Shown: positions 9,228 to 20,539 of the stretch, in pieces
Numbering within the stretch: the stretch's first letter is position 1
How the letters are laid out: every line of letters starts with the position of its first letter
Origin: Nemertoderma westbladi
Taxonomy: Eukaryota; Xenacoelomorpha; Nemertodermatida; Nemertodermatidae
Length of the DNA: 64,000 nucleotides
Assembly: GCA_032718475.1 (NCBI GenBank)
Contig: JAUCBJ010002985.1
Span: forward strand, 37,533-101,532
Direction of reading: 5' to 3'
Made by a program: the position numbers and the translations under genes
The notes under the pieces: generated by a model
What the model saw: the letters and a program-made list of their open reading frames with translations, nothing else
Database searches by the model: none
Told to the model about the DNA's origin: nothing

Positions 9228-9984
9228 CAACTGTCATCCGCTTTATCAGTACCGGTAGTGTTTTACTCTTCCAACACTGTAGTCACAGTCTACTGGTATC
9301 AGTACAGCAGTAATCTGAAGCAATAGCATACTGCTGTCATGATCCGGATTACACGCAGGGGTCTCACATATAGGGATTAGATCACCTACCCAAACAATAC
9401 AGTACTGCTGTACTGTCGCTGTTGTTGTAACAGCATAGTCAGATAGAGCATACTGATTTCCTTTGATTAGCATTGTACTGCAGTACCAGTACCGCAGTAT
9501 TAATGTAACAGTACCTGTAGTAACAAACTAATCCATTGTATACAATATCGTGAGCCAGTTACAATCAGATGTGTACGCAGTCAGCCACACTGCGGAGATG
9601 CTGTCAACCTCGCAGCTCCTATCCACAACTGTCATCCACTTTATCAGTACAGCAGTAATCTGATGCAATAGCATTTGTTTTTTTTCACCTATAAGGATAC
9701 TGCTGTCTACCCGAACCTTGATTAGCATACTGCTGTCATAACCTAGAAGGCACGCGTGGCTCTCACATATAGGGATTAGATCCCCTACCCAAACAATACA
9801 GTACTGCAGTACTGTCACTGTTGTTGTTGTAACAGTATAGTCAGATACAACATGTTGATTTCCTTTTATTAGCATTGTACCGCAGTACCGGTACCACAGT
9901 ATTAATGTAATAGTACCCGCAGTAACAAACTAAACCACTGTATACAATATCGTGAGCCAGTTACAATCAGATGTGCGCGCGGTC
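9228..9984. repeat. Imperfect direct duplication, copies about 398 bp apart
   Basis: The copy from 9228 (CAACTGTCATCCGCTTTATC) is repeated from 9626 (CAACTGTCATCCACTTTATC). The two stay alignable through ATCGTGAGCCAGTTACAATC, with indels. Absent from the matching position in element B. Confidence 0.75.
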
Positions 9985-10125
9985 AACCTCGCAGCCACCC
10001 TTGCGAGCAGCATCGCTGCCAGCCTCGCAGCCAGCCAGCCTCGCGGCACGCAGTTAGCCTCGCAGCCAACCAGTCAGCCAGCCAGCCACACAGCTACTGC
10101 CGGCTAGGCACGCAGTCAGCCTGTG
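9985..10125. repeat. GCAGCCAGCC-rich low-complexity tract
   Basis: Many copies of CAGCC, CCAGC and CTCGCAGCC in short irregular succession. No reading frame is kept. Confidence 0.6.
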
Positions 10126-10209
10126 AGAGTCATACTTATTCAAACGAGGTTAGTTTTCCCTAACTACCGATAGATTGATTGAAAAATAATAATGTTTAAT
10201 TTTCACCTT

Positions 10210-10757
10210 CTAATCACCAATATATTCTACACCTAAAGTCACAACACTAAACATTAAGAAATAATTAACCAGTTTACTAAATATAGGGTAATAAATGTGA
10301 AATTTGCTAGGTGAACACATTAAAGTACATTTACCGGTATGAAAGCAGCAAATGACTACGGTATTATTTATTCTTATTTTGCAATTATTAAAAATTTCAG
10401 GTTCATATATAACTTGAAGTTATTAGCACATTATCAAAGACAACATAAAACCCGGTATTGTTTATCAATAACCTATAGACTACAGACTTAATACTAAAAA
10501 TATAAGTACATAAATTAACAGATTTTAAAATCAAATTAATACTAGTTTTATCAAATATATGCTTTTTTACTTTTTGGAAATTATACTTACTACCTAATAA
10601 TGTAATACGACCATTTTTAAATATTAATAATGTGGCACCAAATATTTTATATATAAACTGATTTGGTTTGAGTATGTGTTTACCAGATAATTGATTTTTT
10701 TAATTCTTTCAAATTAATCGCTGACACTTGCTGGCAACTTACATTCTTATTAACTAT
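10210..10757 (-). pseudogene. TBP-like protein gene, frameshifted (element A copy)
   Basis: Directly downstream of pPolB on the same strand. It aligns with the 184-aa open frame of element B (50,892-51,446). The homologous reading needs two frame changes: an A7 run near 10,700 where B has A6, and an indel near 10,410. Recognisable pieces include 'FKNGRITLLG' and, after the second shift, 'YEPEIFNNC' and 'FHTGKCTLMC'. These match the repeated TATA-binding-protein pattern (YEPELF; IF-x-x-GK-x-hh-TG). The YEPE word is closer to TBP here than in B. Decayed or carrying homopolymer errors. The family call is inference from pattern and two-fold repetition. Confidence 0.55.
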
Positions 10758-13700
10758 CTGATAGTTCATTGTTTGGTTCCCGATAAATAGGTATATTGTT
10801 TTTCTTTATCGGTTTTTCAACCTTTGTTTGATAGTGACCCCAGGGAAGCGAATGATTTTTATTAACCCAATAAAGTTTATCGTCAAATGCGCTGAGAGCA
10901 AACGTATCTCATGCTACAGTGTACACTTTGTGTAATTGACTCTGAAATTGATGCGTTTCCTTGGAAATTTCTTCGTTATGTTTATATGCTCTTAAATAAT
11001 CTTTGTGGCAAATATTTTTATCCACAACAGCTCTTGTTATTCCTTTCGCCCGTCGTATGTTAGATTCATTCCATTCCAAAATTGAATATAATTTTGGTCT
11101 TAAAAATACTGCTTCCTTAATCTCTCGTGAGCACAACTCGTCTTTACAGTAATAGAGTCTGGATTTATTTTTATCGCTGTAGAGAGGGTGATCCTTGGGG
11201 TAATTGGATGTATCTAGAATATTATTTTTAATTAAGGCTTTTAAAAAATTATTCTGCGATGTATTATAGTAACAACCTATTAAAGAGTCCGTATCTGATG
11301 CTACAATTTCAATTCGACAGTTTAATTCTTTCTCAATAGGTAGCAATTTATTGTAGTACAACTCATACATATCCAATTTAGCCAAGTCCAAGACAGTACT
11401 ACCTACATAGACCGGCTTATCTAGTGTTACAGAGTCTTTCACTAATAAGTGACCCGATAAGGAATCATTATAAATCATGAAATTTTCGTGATTTATACGT
11501 TTGACTAATAAATCGCATTTCTCTTTGCTATTAGCGATACGAAAGTTACATCGATCTCTTATCTTCTCTATCGTTTTTCCAAATAACGAATTATTCAGAA
11601 GCTTTGCAACAGCTGTTTCAATGGAACTTTTTGCTATTCGCCTTTGATTAATATTAAAATCTATATAGGGTTTAAATACAAAGTCTTGATGGAAAGAATA
11701 CAATTTATGGAGCTTAGTAACAATTAAACCTTGTTTTATATAAAATTTTAACAGTTTCAAATTTACATGATAGAATTCCTTATCGAATTGTGTCAACATA
11801 AGTTTTGGTGCACACATCTTATACTTGCTATTAGTAGATCTTTGTTTACATACATGATTATATTGTTCCCTCATATATGGTGAAAGCATTGTCTCATTTA
11901 TACTTAAATGTTCTGGGGCTAAGGGTAGTTCTAATGTACGATCATGAATATCTTTGGGATATTTCAAATCGCAAATTAAGAAAAACCCAATATCCCCTTC
12001 AGTATCAAGATTTGTTAAATAGTTTATTAGTTCTTCTGGAGCGGCATTCTCTAAATATGTAACGTTGACTTGTTCAAAACCTGAAACAGGTAGCTTTTTA
12101 CTTAAATTACCAGAATACAAGGAATTAAAATCTATATTGAAAATATGACACTCTTCCTTGCTTGGATCATAATTATCAGTATCTGGTATATTTGATTCTA
12201 TGTAATGCTTTCGACAGAATGAAACCCCTCCTCTAATAGATGCTTCAAAATCTCTATATGTTTGGTAATCTTTTATTAATGCTAACTTACATTTATTGTA
12301 TTTCAGAGCGCAATCATAAGTGAAAGCTGCGATACTACAATAATAAACTACTTCTAATTCGTAGTTTTGTCTACATACTCTCCTAAAGTTCTCAAATATA
12401 TCAGCGAGGAGACAAACATCGAGTTTTAAGTATGCTAAAAGATAATCTTTGAGATTCGAGCAGTCAAACTGACTCCATGATGTGTTGGCAAAACTATATT
12501 CCTCGGGTGTACAGGTATTTTGTGTTAATTTACTATAAAATTTGTCTATTGATGGTAATTTCGAATCATTGAATTTATTTAAATCTGTCAGATACTCGTA
12601 GGGAAATATACCTTTTTGTTTAATTGTTGCATTATTTAAATTTGGATAAAAATATTTCATTTGCTGTTCAGTAATTGGTAGTACTGATGTTATATCCTCG
12701 CTGTCTATATCCTTTGTTGAACAATCAACTAAAGTACTTAGGGAAAAGGATAAAAATTGATATGTGTCTAAGACACGTAGCTCGATCTTAGTTTTTTCAT
12801 CTTTCACTGGTATATGCATGCTTAGTGAAATATACCTTTCAGAATTTTTAGGGATCACCTTTATATCCCAATCGGAATATTTATTGTTAGTAAAACCAAC
12901 TTGTAAAAGAAAATGCAAATCATAGTGATTGCAGTTGTGTGCAGCGAGTATATACATGTGTCGTTTCAACGATAAAGAGCGGTTACATGCGTTACAAGCG
13001 GCCGCTATATAGTTACCAGTAATATGTGAGTGATGTTTGTTTTTCTCAGATTTATCCTTAAATAAAACATTGCAATAAAAGCAAGTTTTAGCTTTCCAAA
13101 AACTTAACTTATCTACATCATTAAGTATCATCTTTTCGTGTGTATGATCTTCCGACCACTTATATAATTGGGTGATGTCATTATATACAGAGTCTAAAAA
13201 GTCTTGAATACAGTTGTTGTCGATTGTTTTTGTAAAGGTCTTCAAATAAAATTTTGGTGGATTGATTAATTCGGCACTAGGGACAATTAAATAACTTACA
13301 GCGCATGGAATATGATTCTGAATAAATTTACTGTTGCTGGATGGCTCCAAAATAGATTCTATGTCAAAATATATTACAAACAATGCTGGTAATGTTCTGT
13401 CTAAATTTCTAAAGCTAATGTGAGTTCTTTTTTCAGATGGTAGCTTCTCAACTTGACTTTTTCCTCGATAACAAGCAAGACGGTGACGTTCTAGAACATC
13501 CTTGCTGTAGGACTGAGACAAACACCGTTCACAATATTTCCTACATCCAATATGCTTACCTCTTGTATTCAACATGCGATTCAAGTTAGTTATGCAAACA
13601 TAATGTGATTGTTTACTCGTATTCTTATTTTTTACAAGTAATATATTCAATAACTCTTTATCTGGAGTGATTTTACTAAATGGTGCCTGTCTTAATATAG

Positions 13701-14616
13701 ATACTCAATTGTTGTCGTAGAGTAATAAATTAATTATATATGCTGAATTCTGTTTTTCAAAAAGTTTAATTGTAAGCGGCCATTCTGTTGGATAATCTTT
13801 GTTCCCGTTGTCAAAAATAAAATGACTCATATAATTTTTGTACTGCGAAGTACGATGTTTGTTGTTTTTCACTTTGCTGCTAAACTTTGTGGCTATAATA
13901 GCCCATTTGAAACAGTCATTATCAGCCGTTTGTATATTTATAACACATTTTTTAACTGATAGAGCCTTAGGTAACTCCATATAACCGTGACCTTTATATT
14001 CCAGTGACCTACACTTAGATTCAGCTACTTTAATTTCCACTCTTAATAAAGATTTAACGCGCCATCCTGAGCCACGAGTGTTAAATATGGCTATTTTTTG
14101 CATTAATTTTTCTAGTACATACTCAAACCATGTGTCAAAACTTTCATGTGAATCTACGGTATTAACTGCACCACCTGAAGAACTAAAATAGAAAGTTTCT
14201 TCTTGGTCTCCCTCTGAAAAATGTGATCGATACATGAGTATATTCACACCTAACCAGGGTCTAAGTACATTCATTTCGCTAAGTTTTCCTAATAATAACG
14301 TTTTGATGTGAGGTAGAATATGAACTATCGATGAATGAATATCAGGAAAATCTTCATCATTCGGAAGATTGTAAACATTTCTTTCAACATCTTCTAAACA
14401 CTCTTTATTACAAGTAGGACAAGTTTTTTCATACACGCAAAACTTCATTTCTTTACATCCCGTAGTTGATTCATGTCGTTTGCATATTTCTTCACGTGAA
14501 CATTTCACTCGACAATTAAAACAATTGTATTCTTGAAAATGTGATTTCAAGTGAGTTAAATAATTTCGTTTAGAAATTTGAAGAGGACAAAATGGACATT
14601 TCAATTGTTTATCCAT
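10750..14616 (-). pseudogene. Protein-primed family B DNA polymerase (pPolB), broken copy
   Basis: The Polinton replicase. It is open as two parts: 14,616-13,705 (N-terminal) and 13,650-10,909 (exonuclease plus polymerase), with the last 50 or so codons continuing past a TGA (10,909-10,911) to about 10,750. The N-terminus has C2H2-like zinc-finger cysteines. Later motifs are ExoI YFDIES, polymerase motif A FNIDFNSLYSG, motif B LLNNSLFGK and motif C ASDTDSL. Breaks: a short deletion near 13,703 giving TGA, and the TGA at 10,909. Compared with B, roughly 50 residues of the second zinc-finger region are missing. It should replicate the linear element using a terminal protein as primer; this copy is probably inactive. 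Confidence 0.88.
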
Positions 14617-15160
14617 CTCTTTATTATCCTAAAAACAATTTAAAATTAATATGAATATTGTTATATATATAATCAAAAAAAATTCATAAGCTACTCAACA
14701 TAAATAAAATATAATATCTAAACTTTAATTAATTTAATATTTTCAGAATGAGCTCGATTGAATCAGTTGAGCTCTTTATATATATTTCAAGTTTCTACTT
14801 ATACCAACCAATCATAAATAACAGTTACATTGGAAACTAATATCATAAATAAAGTTGCTTTTACAACTGAATTCTTTTTAATAAAATCAAGTCTAAACCA
14901 AGATGTGCATAATACGTTTTTAATTTTCATTAATAAAGTAGGTTTTACATGCTAATGTTTTATTATGGTGGTGTAATCTCACGCATTTACATGGGAATGT
15001 TTTTATACCTAATCCTGTGCTCACATTAAACTATCACCAATATTTACTCAATAAAGTCACCTTTACATGCAAATACTTTATAATAATCATGCTTTGTGTT
15101 AAAAAGTTACCTTTACTAGTTAGTGTGAAACTGAAAAAAAAGTCTCTAGTTAATAATAAA
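14617..15160 (-). promoter_or_regulatory. Presumed promoter region of element A pPolB
   Basis: 544 bp without a gene. On the minus strand, TATATATA-type sequences lie about 45 bp (14,657-14,670) and 165 bp (14,775-14,786) before the ATG. A degenerate repeat containing TTTACATGCTAATG, TTTACATGGGAATG and TTTACATGCAAATAC occurs three times (14,943-15,085). The third contains ATGCAAAT, the POU octamer. Function is inferred only. Confidence 0.35.
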
Positions 15161-16204
15161 TCAATCTGATACTGCTTTTATATGTTCCTTATTGTAATCT
15201 GCTACCTCTTCACTTGCTTTTGTAACTTTTATTTTCTTTGTAGGTATAGAATCATTGTTGGGAATGGAAGATGTTTGAGATGTAGATCTGCGCTTTCTAT
15301 CACTCGATGTCTCTTCGATGTATGTCTTTGGATTAAATGTAGATGAAACTACTTCTGGAAATGACTTATTAACCTTAAACTTCCAAGTTGGTTGATATAG
15401 AATCGCGAAACCGTCTGCTATATCAGTTGATGAAACCTTTAACATCATATCGTAGAGAAACTCTATATGAGGTATGTCTTTATCGTAATGTAACTGTAAA
15501 TATTTGCTTTCCTTGTCTGTAATAATTACTTTTTTTTCTTGTACATTTATTTTTACTTTAAGTCGGTTAGATAAAGCTTTATCGCCCGTATCTAGCTCTG
15601 AAAAGACACCTTCGTTACTAATTTCATAATTCCATTCATACCACAATGAATTTACTTCCGATGCTGTTAAGTTAAACCCATTATAATACCTAAGACCAAT
15701 AGCATCAGAATATCTAGCTGAAATCTCCCATAGTCCCATATAAGTCGTTCCTTTATATTTGCTTACAAATCCAACAAAAGATGGGTTGGTTAAATTAACA
15801 ACAGAACACTGATTTATTATTTCGAGTGGTGGTGATAACAATTCTAATATTTCTGTCTTACTCTGAAGCAATAAATTAATGAGTGATTTGTTTAGAATTT
15901 GACATTTGCCTTGCATCTGAATATATACGTTTTCAGTAATAACACAGGTGGAAATATTTAACTTTCCTCTTGTAAATTCTATATTAGGATAAATATTACC
16001 TCTTGAAACTGGTGATTCCTTTTGTCGGTTGATTAATATTTCTAAGACGTCTAGAAGGTAGAGTGTATCCTGGTAAGAGAAGCACGTTGTTACATTGCTA
16101 TCGCTTGAGTGTAATATAAAGTACTTGCCATAAACAATACTACAGGTATATTTATTACATATAAATTTCCAAGTATTGCTTGAAGTTTTTTTAAATAAAT
16201 CCAT
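15161..16204 (-). CDS. PC4-like (ssDNA-binding/coactivator-type) protein, element A copy
   Basis: 347 aa from the ATG at 16,204, the start that aligns with the element B protein; the frame is open for 47 codons upstream. The centre has FVSKYKGTTYMGLWEISARY, then a loop and 'GFNLTASEVNSLWYEW'. This resembles the PC4/p15 core (V-x-x-FKG-x-hh-DIREYY ... K-G-hsL-x-x-x-Q-W). The C-terminus is Ser/Lys rich with SSDRKRRSTS and KKIKV, possible nuclear-localisation signals. It is open in both elements but strongly diverged (about 35-40% identity by eye), so it is evolving under coding constraint. It lies upstream of pPolB on the same strand. ssDNA binding during replication or transcription is inference. 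Confidence 0.6.
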   Translation of the reverse strand: MDLFKKTSSNTWKFICNKYTCSIVYGKYFILHSSDSNVTTCFSYQDTLYLLDVLEILINRQKESPVSRGNIYPNIEFTRGKLNISTCVITENVYIQMQGKCQILNKSLINLLLQSKTEILELLSPPLEIINQCSVVNLTNPSFVGFVSKYKGTTYMGLWEISARYSDAIGLRYYNGFNLTASEVNSLWYEWNYEISNEGVFSELDTGDKALSNRLKVKINVQEKKVIITDKESKYLQLHYDKDIPHIEFLYDMMLKVSSTDIADGFAILYQPTWKFKVNKSFPEVVSSTFNPKTYIEETSSDRKRRSTSQTSSIPNNDSIPTKKIKVTKASEEVADYNKEHIKAVSD

Positions 16205-17280
16205 AATTAGAATGAAAACTATTTTGAAAAATAAAAAAACTAAATAAATGATTATTAGATTGTAAAACTTCTGTTTATATGGTTGCTTTAATACAACAGA
16301 GTGACTTACAGTGAGGAATATAGTAGCTTCGTGTAACATATGCAACGTGTACAGCTAAATTTATTACATTAGCGTGAGTTAGAGAGTGAAATAGCAGTAA
16401 CATGTAACAGATGCAACGTGATCAATGCTAGCCCTGTCATTCTAACTTATTCAACTTAGTTGTTCGAGCAGTCACATCGATAAAAGAAATCGATTATTAT
16501 TAATAGTCGAATTACTGTATTCTATGCTATAGTAATTATGTTAAGGAACTAGAAGCTATTTGTAAACATCTGCTACCAGTGATGAAGATGAAGAATTCAA
16601 TGACTATGGTATAACTCAGATATTTATTGCCTTTTTCTCTCGAGGTCCGATGGAAGAGTGTGTGGAGAATTGCGGTAAAACACTAGGGTACAGCAACGTA
16701 GCCAAGTAGCGAGTGGGTGGATAGGAAATCATTGAGTTGACAACAATCAATCAATAACAAACAACACTAAAGAGAGGGAGAGAAAAAAGTGAAAGGAAGA
16801 GTAACCATCATAGCTACGGTAGGTATACGAATAGATGGTTAGGCTACGTACTGTACAGTACAATATCATATCATATCATCGATTGAATATTTTGTTATAA
16901 CTCGGATATTTATCGCCTTTTTCTCTCGAGGTTGGGTGGAAGAGTGAGTGGTGAATTGTGAGGAGTTATAACGGTCCCGAGTTCGAACCCAGTTGAATAT
17001 TTTGTTATCTGAAAAATTGCAAAATTAATTTAGTTACTGGTGAAAAATAGTAGAAGTTACCTGTAGACACCTCTAGCATCTGTAAAATAAAGGTTGGTGA
17101 AGGTGAAAATACTGGTTGCTGAAAAATAGCGATTTGAAAAATAGTAGAAGTTACCTGTAGACACCCCTAGCATCTATAAAATAAAGGTTGGTGATTGGAT
17201 GCAGTACTAGCGTTGGGTGACTAATAACGCCTCTAGCGGAATAAGCGGGAACTTGAGAAGTTACCATGGTTACGGATGAA
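16205..17280. other. Non-coding flank with short direct repeats; element A end not resolved
   Basis: No gene seen. A segment with GATATTTATTGCCTTTTTCTC, a CGAGG and GGAAGAGTG occurs at about 16,614-16,672 and again at about 16,902-16,960. A 59-bp unit beginning GAAAAATAGTAGAAGTTACC occurs at 17,042 and 17,136. AGTTCGAACCC at about 16,981-16,992 resembles a tRNA B box and may mark a SINE remnant. No sequence matching the Polinton terminal repeat is found. Confidence 0.45.
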
Positions 17281-17427
17281 ATGCTGTCATCTGATTGGTT
17301 GAAATAATAACGACCACTGGTAAAGGATGAAATGGTGGCTTCTGATTGGATGCAGTACTAAAAATGGATGGTAATGATGGACTATAGGTGACCTTGGTGC
17401 AGTGTCATACAAACATATACTACTTAC

Positions 17428-18207
17428 CTTCTGTTCCAGGATTGAACGGCAGTGCCTCTCGTGCTGTAATTCATCTTCGAGATTCGTTGATCTTTGTAGC
17501 ATTTGTTCATGATTAGATTCATATTTACTGAGTCTGGATTGCATGGCTGTAATAATGCTGAGTAGTTCATTTCTCAGGGAGTCTGTTGATGAGTTCGATG
17601 GGCTGTCATTTACTTCTTCATTTACTTCTTAGTTTCTTGCAAGATGTTGTGTACACTTTGTCAAAGTTCCATGTATATAGTTTAAAGATATCCACAGCCA
17701 GTTCGTTGGTGGTTGTACGGGATCTCAGGTGCATAGCTGTTGAGTCAACAGCGGACATGAGAAGTTTGACCTTCATGAACAGATCATCTCGTATGGCAAG
17801 AATCTTAGAGACATTAATGCTTCTCCTGTTGTAATGCTTCTCTTTTTGGCCGCTGCATTATGCTATCCAGGTCATAGTAGTAATGTTCCAAGGGGTCGTC
17901 AGTATCTTTGGTGTATGTTTCGTTGCGAATTCCGGTTGACAGGCGCGGACCTAAGTATGTAATGGTCTCTAGGGTGGAGTCTACTTTCAGCTTTGCTATT
18001 GCTCGTTCTGCTTCTAGTCCTGATCCAGAAGTGAGGTCCACAGATTCTTATCTTAGTGCGTGTTTGGATACAGTTTGGTTACGTGTGGTTGGGTATAACC
18101 CATCTGCTGTGAATTTAACAGACTCTATTACATTGTGCATCCATTTTCTTGATGCCAGACTGTCAGAGTGTATTGGTGGCACAAGGTCACTGAGGACTAC
18201 ATGTTGA
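17428..18207 (-). pseudogene. Decayed coding sequence with coiled-coil C-terminus, unrecognised
   Basis: On the minus strand three coding-looking blocks follow one another with frame changes between them: about 18,041-17,830, about 17,830-17,625 and about 17,615-17,428. The last encodes a heptad-like helix (SRLSKYESNHEQML, then LEDELQHERHCRSILEQK). It ends at CAGAAG followed by GTAAGT (17,427-17,422), a good splice donor. It could be a host gene exon or a retroelement ORF1/gag-like remnant. No domain is recognised and the overlapping plus-strand frames look like shadows. Confidence 0.35.
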
Positions 18208-18731
18208 GAGTGGATAATTATTTTGTAAGGAATGATCGTTTGAGAGCATAGACAACATTGTACTTATACAAAGATCAATAATATATATTACAATGAGATG
18301 CCTTCATACCATACATCATACCATGGTGCCTTCATACCATCTTTCATATAGGGCATATACAATATATCCAACACATTCATTACAGTACAACATATTGTGT
18401 AATACAACTGTATTTAACCAGTATATTTAATTGCGTGTACAGTACACGCTAAATAAGATATATCTCTACAGTAGGCAGTGGATGTAATCATAAATAAGAC
18501 ATTGAGAGGGCCCAGGCTCACATACTGTACCACCTTCAGTGTAACCTGTCGTGAACTACTGTACAAACACTAGCTGTTTTTTAGTGTAAATATAAAGTTT
18601 ATTAGTAAGAAAGTAAGGTAAAGATGTTAAATCGGGGAAATTAATTATTAAAGATGTTGAAGGCCGACACCCGCTGGCAAAGTTCAAATAGAACCATATT
18701 GAAAGATATGGACCTGTTGAAAAATTCACGT
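18208..18731. other. Intergenic AT-rich sequence
   Basis: No gene seen. It has short repeats of TACCATACATCATACCATGGTGCC type (18,305-18,345) and ACAGTAC words. Confidence 0.4.
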
Positions 18732-18784
18732 TGGGACCGCGATTCGAACCAGGGACCTCTCACAAACCGTGTAGCTCTTCCTCC
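18732..18784 (-). repeat. tRNA-derived (SINE-like) fragment
   Basis: The reverse complement contains GGTTCGAATC (B box) followed by GCGGTCCCAA, like the T-arm and acceptor end of a tRNA. The A-box side is cut by the TTAA element that starts at 18,789. Confidence 0.4.
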
Positions 18785-20349
18785 TTAACCCTATTAGTAC
18801 CGGGCTATAAAATGTTGTACAAATACCGGGGGGGGGGGGGTCATATTGACCCCCCCCTCTAAAATCTTCAAATTTTTCCGAAAACGTCTGATTTTTTGTT
18901 TGTACGTAGGTATCACTAGTCAAGATCCGACCGAAAAAAAAAATTTTCGAAAAAATGTACTGGGGTGGTTATATTGCAGCACCAAAATTACAAGTAGTGC
19001 ACAATTTTCAGAAAATTTGAAACTTACATTTTTCGTCTAATTGTTTTTCAATACAGGTTTTCTGGGGCGCAAAATACATTGGAAAATATTTAAAAATGAT
19101 TTGATTACTATAAATGGCTGTTTAGTCCTCTCTGCGTCGGAAAAAAATGAAAAAAACAAGTAACCAGCACTTTTCTGTTAGAACACAAAATTTTTAATTC
19201 ACTTATACGATGCTATAAATTCACATTTTCAGGTTTTCTAGGGCGCTGATTCTAATGGAATACATTTCTAAAATGCCCCATCATTGCTACTTGTATTTTT
19301 CGACGTAATTTGGCAAATTTTGGTGCTAGGACCAAATTTCGTACCCATCACCAAAAAGTACAAGTTTGCGATGTCAAGTGCTGTTTTTATTGATTCCATC
19401 GGATTCAGGACCCTCATAAACCCGTATAACGCAATAAACAAGATGATACTATCTACTGATCAATTTGCTTATTTTCCAAAATTTGGTGCTGGCACAACAA
19501 TTTTCACCCACCGGCGAAAAATACAAGTTTGAAAACTCTCATGAAATTTTTACTGATTCCATTGAATTCAGAACCCTCACAAACCCGTATAACGCAAGAA
19601 ACAAGGTGACACAATCAATTTATATATTTGATGGTTTTCAAAATTTGGTGCTAGCACCACATTTTGCACCCACTTCCGAAAAATACAAGTTTGAGATGCC
19701 TAGATCGAAAAATATATATTCCATTCAATTCAGAATAGCCATAAACCTCTAAAACGCAAGAATTAAATTGTCACAAACAATTTTATCAATTGAATGGATT
19801 TTCAAAATTTTGTGCTAGCACCAAAATTTGCACCCACCACCGAAAAATACAAGTTTGATACGCTTGGTGCAACTCGTATATATTTCATCGAAACCAGAAC
19901 CCCAAAAAACCCCAATTGCGTAAAAAACAAGTTTCACACAATCAATTTAAAAAATTGACATATTTCAAAATTTGGTGCTGGCACCAAAAATTGGCACCCG
20001 CCGAAAAAAACAAGTTTGAAATTTCTAAATCAATTTATATGAATTCCATCCAATTTCTAACACAAAAAACCGGTGTAAATCAATAATAGAGATGTTACAA
20101 TTCATATTTAATGAAATGTACTTTTCAAAAAACGTCTCAAAAAAAGTGCCAAAAGTAGGGTTAAAAAATGGTGCTATAACTCGAAAACTACCCAATATTT
20201 TTAAAAACGGTTTTCACTACTAGGAAGACAATAGATTTTTAGGAAAAGTCATAAAATTTCAGATTCCCAACTGCGTTTGTTTCAGAATTATAATAAAAAA
20301 ACCACGGGAGGGGTCATATTGACCCCCCCCCCGGGTTTAATAGGGTTAA
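18785..20349. mobile_element. piggyBac-type non-autonomous DNA transposon (about 1.56 kb)
   Basis: It is bounded by TTAA on both sides (18,785-18,788; 20,346-20,349). It begins CCCTATTAGTACCGGG and ends CCGGGTTTAATAGGG, with subterminal inverted GGGTCATATTGACCC blocks next to poly-G/poly-C. TTAA target plus CCCT terminus is the piggyBac signature. There is no transposase. The interior is made of tandem repeats of about 165-180 bp. Confidence 0.75.
19290..20060 (+). repeat. Degenerate tandem repeats inside the TTAA element
   Basis: About five copies of a unit with CCAAAATTTGGTGCTGGCACC, a GCACCCACC-like word, CGAAAAATACAAGTTTG and AACCCGTATAACGCAA-type sequence, spaced about 165-180 bp. Small open frames here follow the repeat and are not genes. 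Confidence 0.65.
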
Positions 20350-20539
20350 CCTTTACTTTACTTCCCCTTTTATATCTACCTTATAATCCCTTCGGTTAAT
20401 ACTAGACTGTCAATGCAATAGCCGCGAGCATCGGCATGTTCACAACCTCGTACTATGGTAACTCAGTATTTGCATGACAGAAAGTAACATAGTTTGAACT
20501 CACTTGGTGTCTAAAACCGAACTTCACTTACTATACATC

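Larger units (their letters stand above)
8859..10209. other. Non-coding gap between convergent modules of element A
   Basis: No convincing gene. A/B similarity fades by about 8,900. The interval holds ACTGTA/TACAGTA words, a duplicated segment of about 360 bp (9,228-9,984) and a GCAGCCAGCC-rich low-complexity patch (about 9,985-10,120). Open frames here overlap the repeats and have no homologous support. Confidence 0.6.
1..16560 (+). mobile_element. Maverick/Polinton element A, partial (left end off-window)
   Basis: The interval holds the Polinton hallmark set: packaging ATPase, integrase with chromodomain-like tail, double-jelly-roll capsid protein, adenain-type protease and protein-primed family B polymerase. 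The order matches element B (44,435-63,193) in reverse orientation. The first bases match the inner part of element B's right terminal repeat (around 62,780), so about 410 bp of A's left terminus should lie upstream of the window. The right limit is uncertain: upstream of the PC4-like gene I find no copy of the terminal repeat, so about 16.5 kb is an estimate. Several genes are frameshifted or carry stops. Confidence 0.9.

Noticed and set aside
9246-9875. Two related minus-strand frames (75 and 115 codons)
   Set aside because: They come from the two copies of the duplicated non-coding segment (9,228-9,984). The frames differ in extent and have no homologous support in element B.
11877-12062. 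Plus-strand frame inside pPolB, and similar frames opposite other genes
   Set aside because: Antisense shadows of well-supported coding regions with conserved motifs.
16930-17000. Possible tRNA gene (AGTTCGAACCC)
   Set aside because: Only a B-box-like word is convincing. No cloverleaf with acceptor pairing can be drawn, so it is noted at most as a SINE remnant.
18726-19752. Small frames inside the first TTAA element
   Set aside because: They follow internal tandem repeats and differ between copies. No transposase motif is present.
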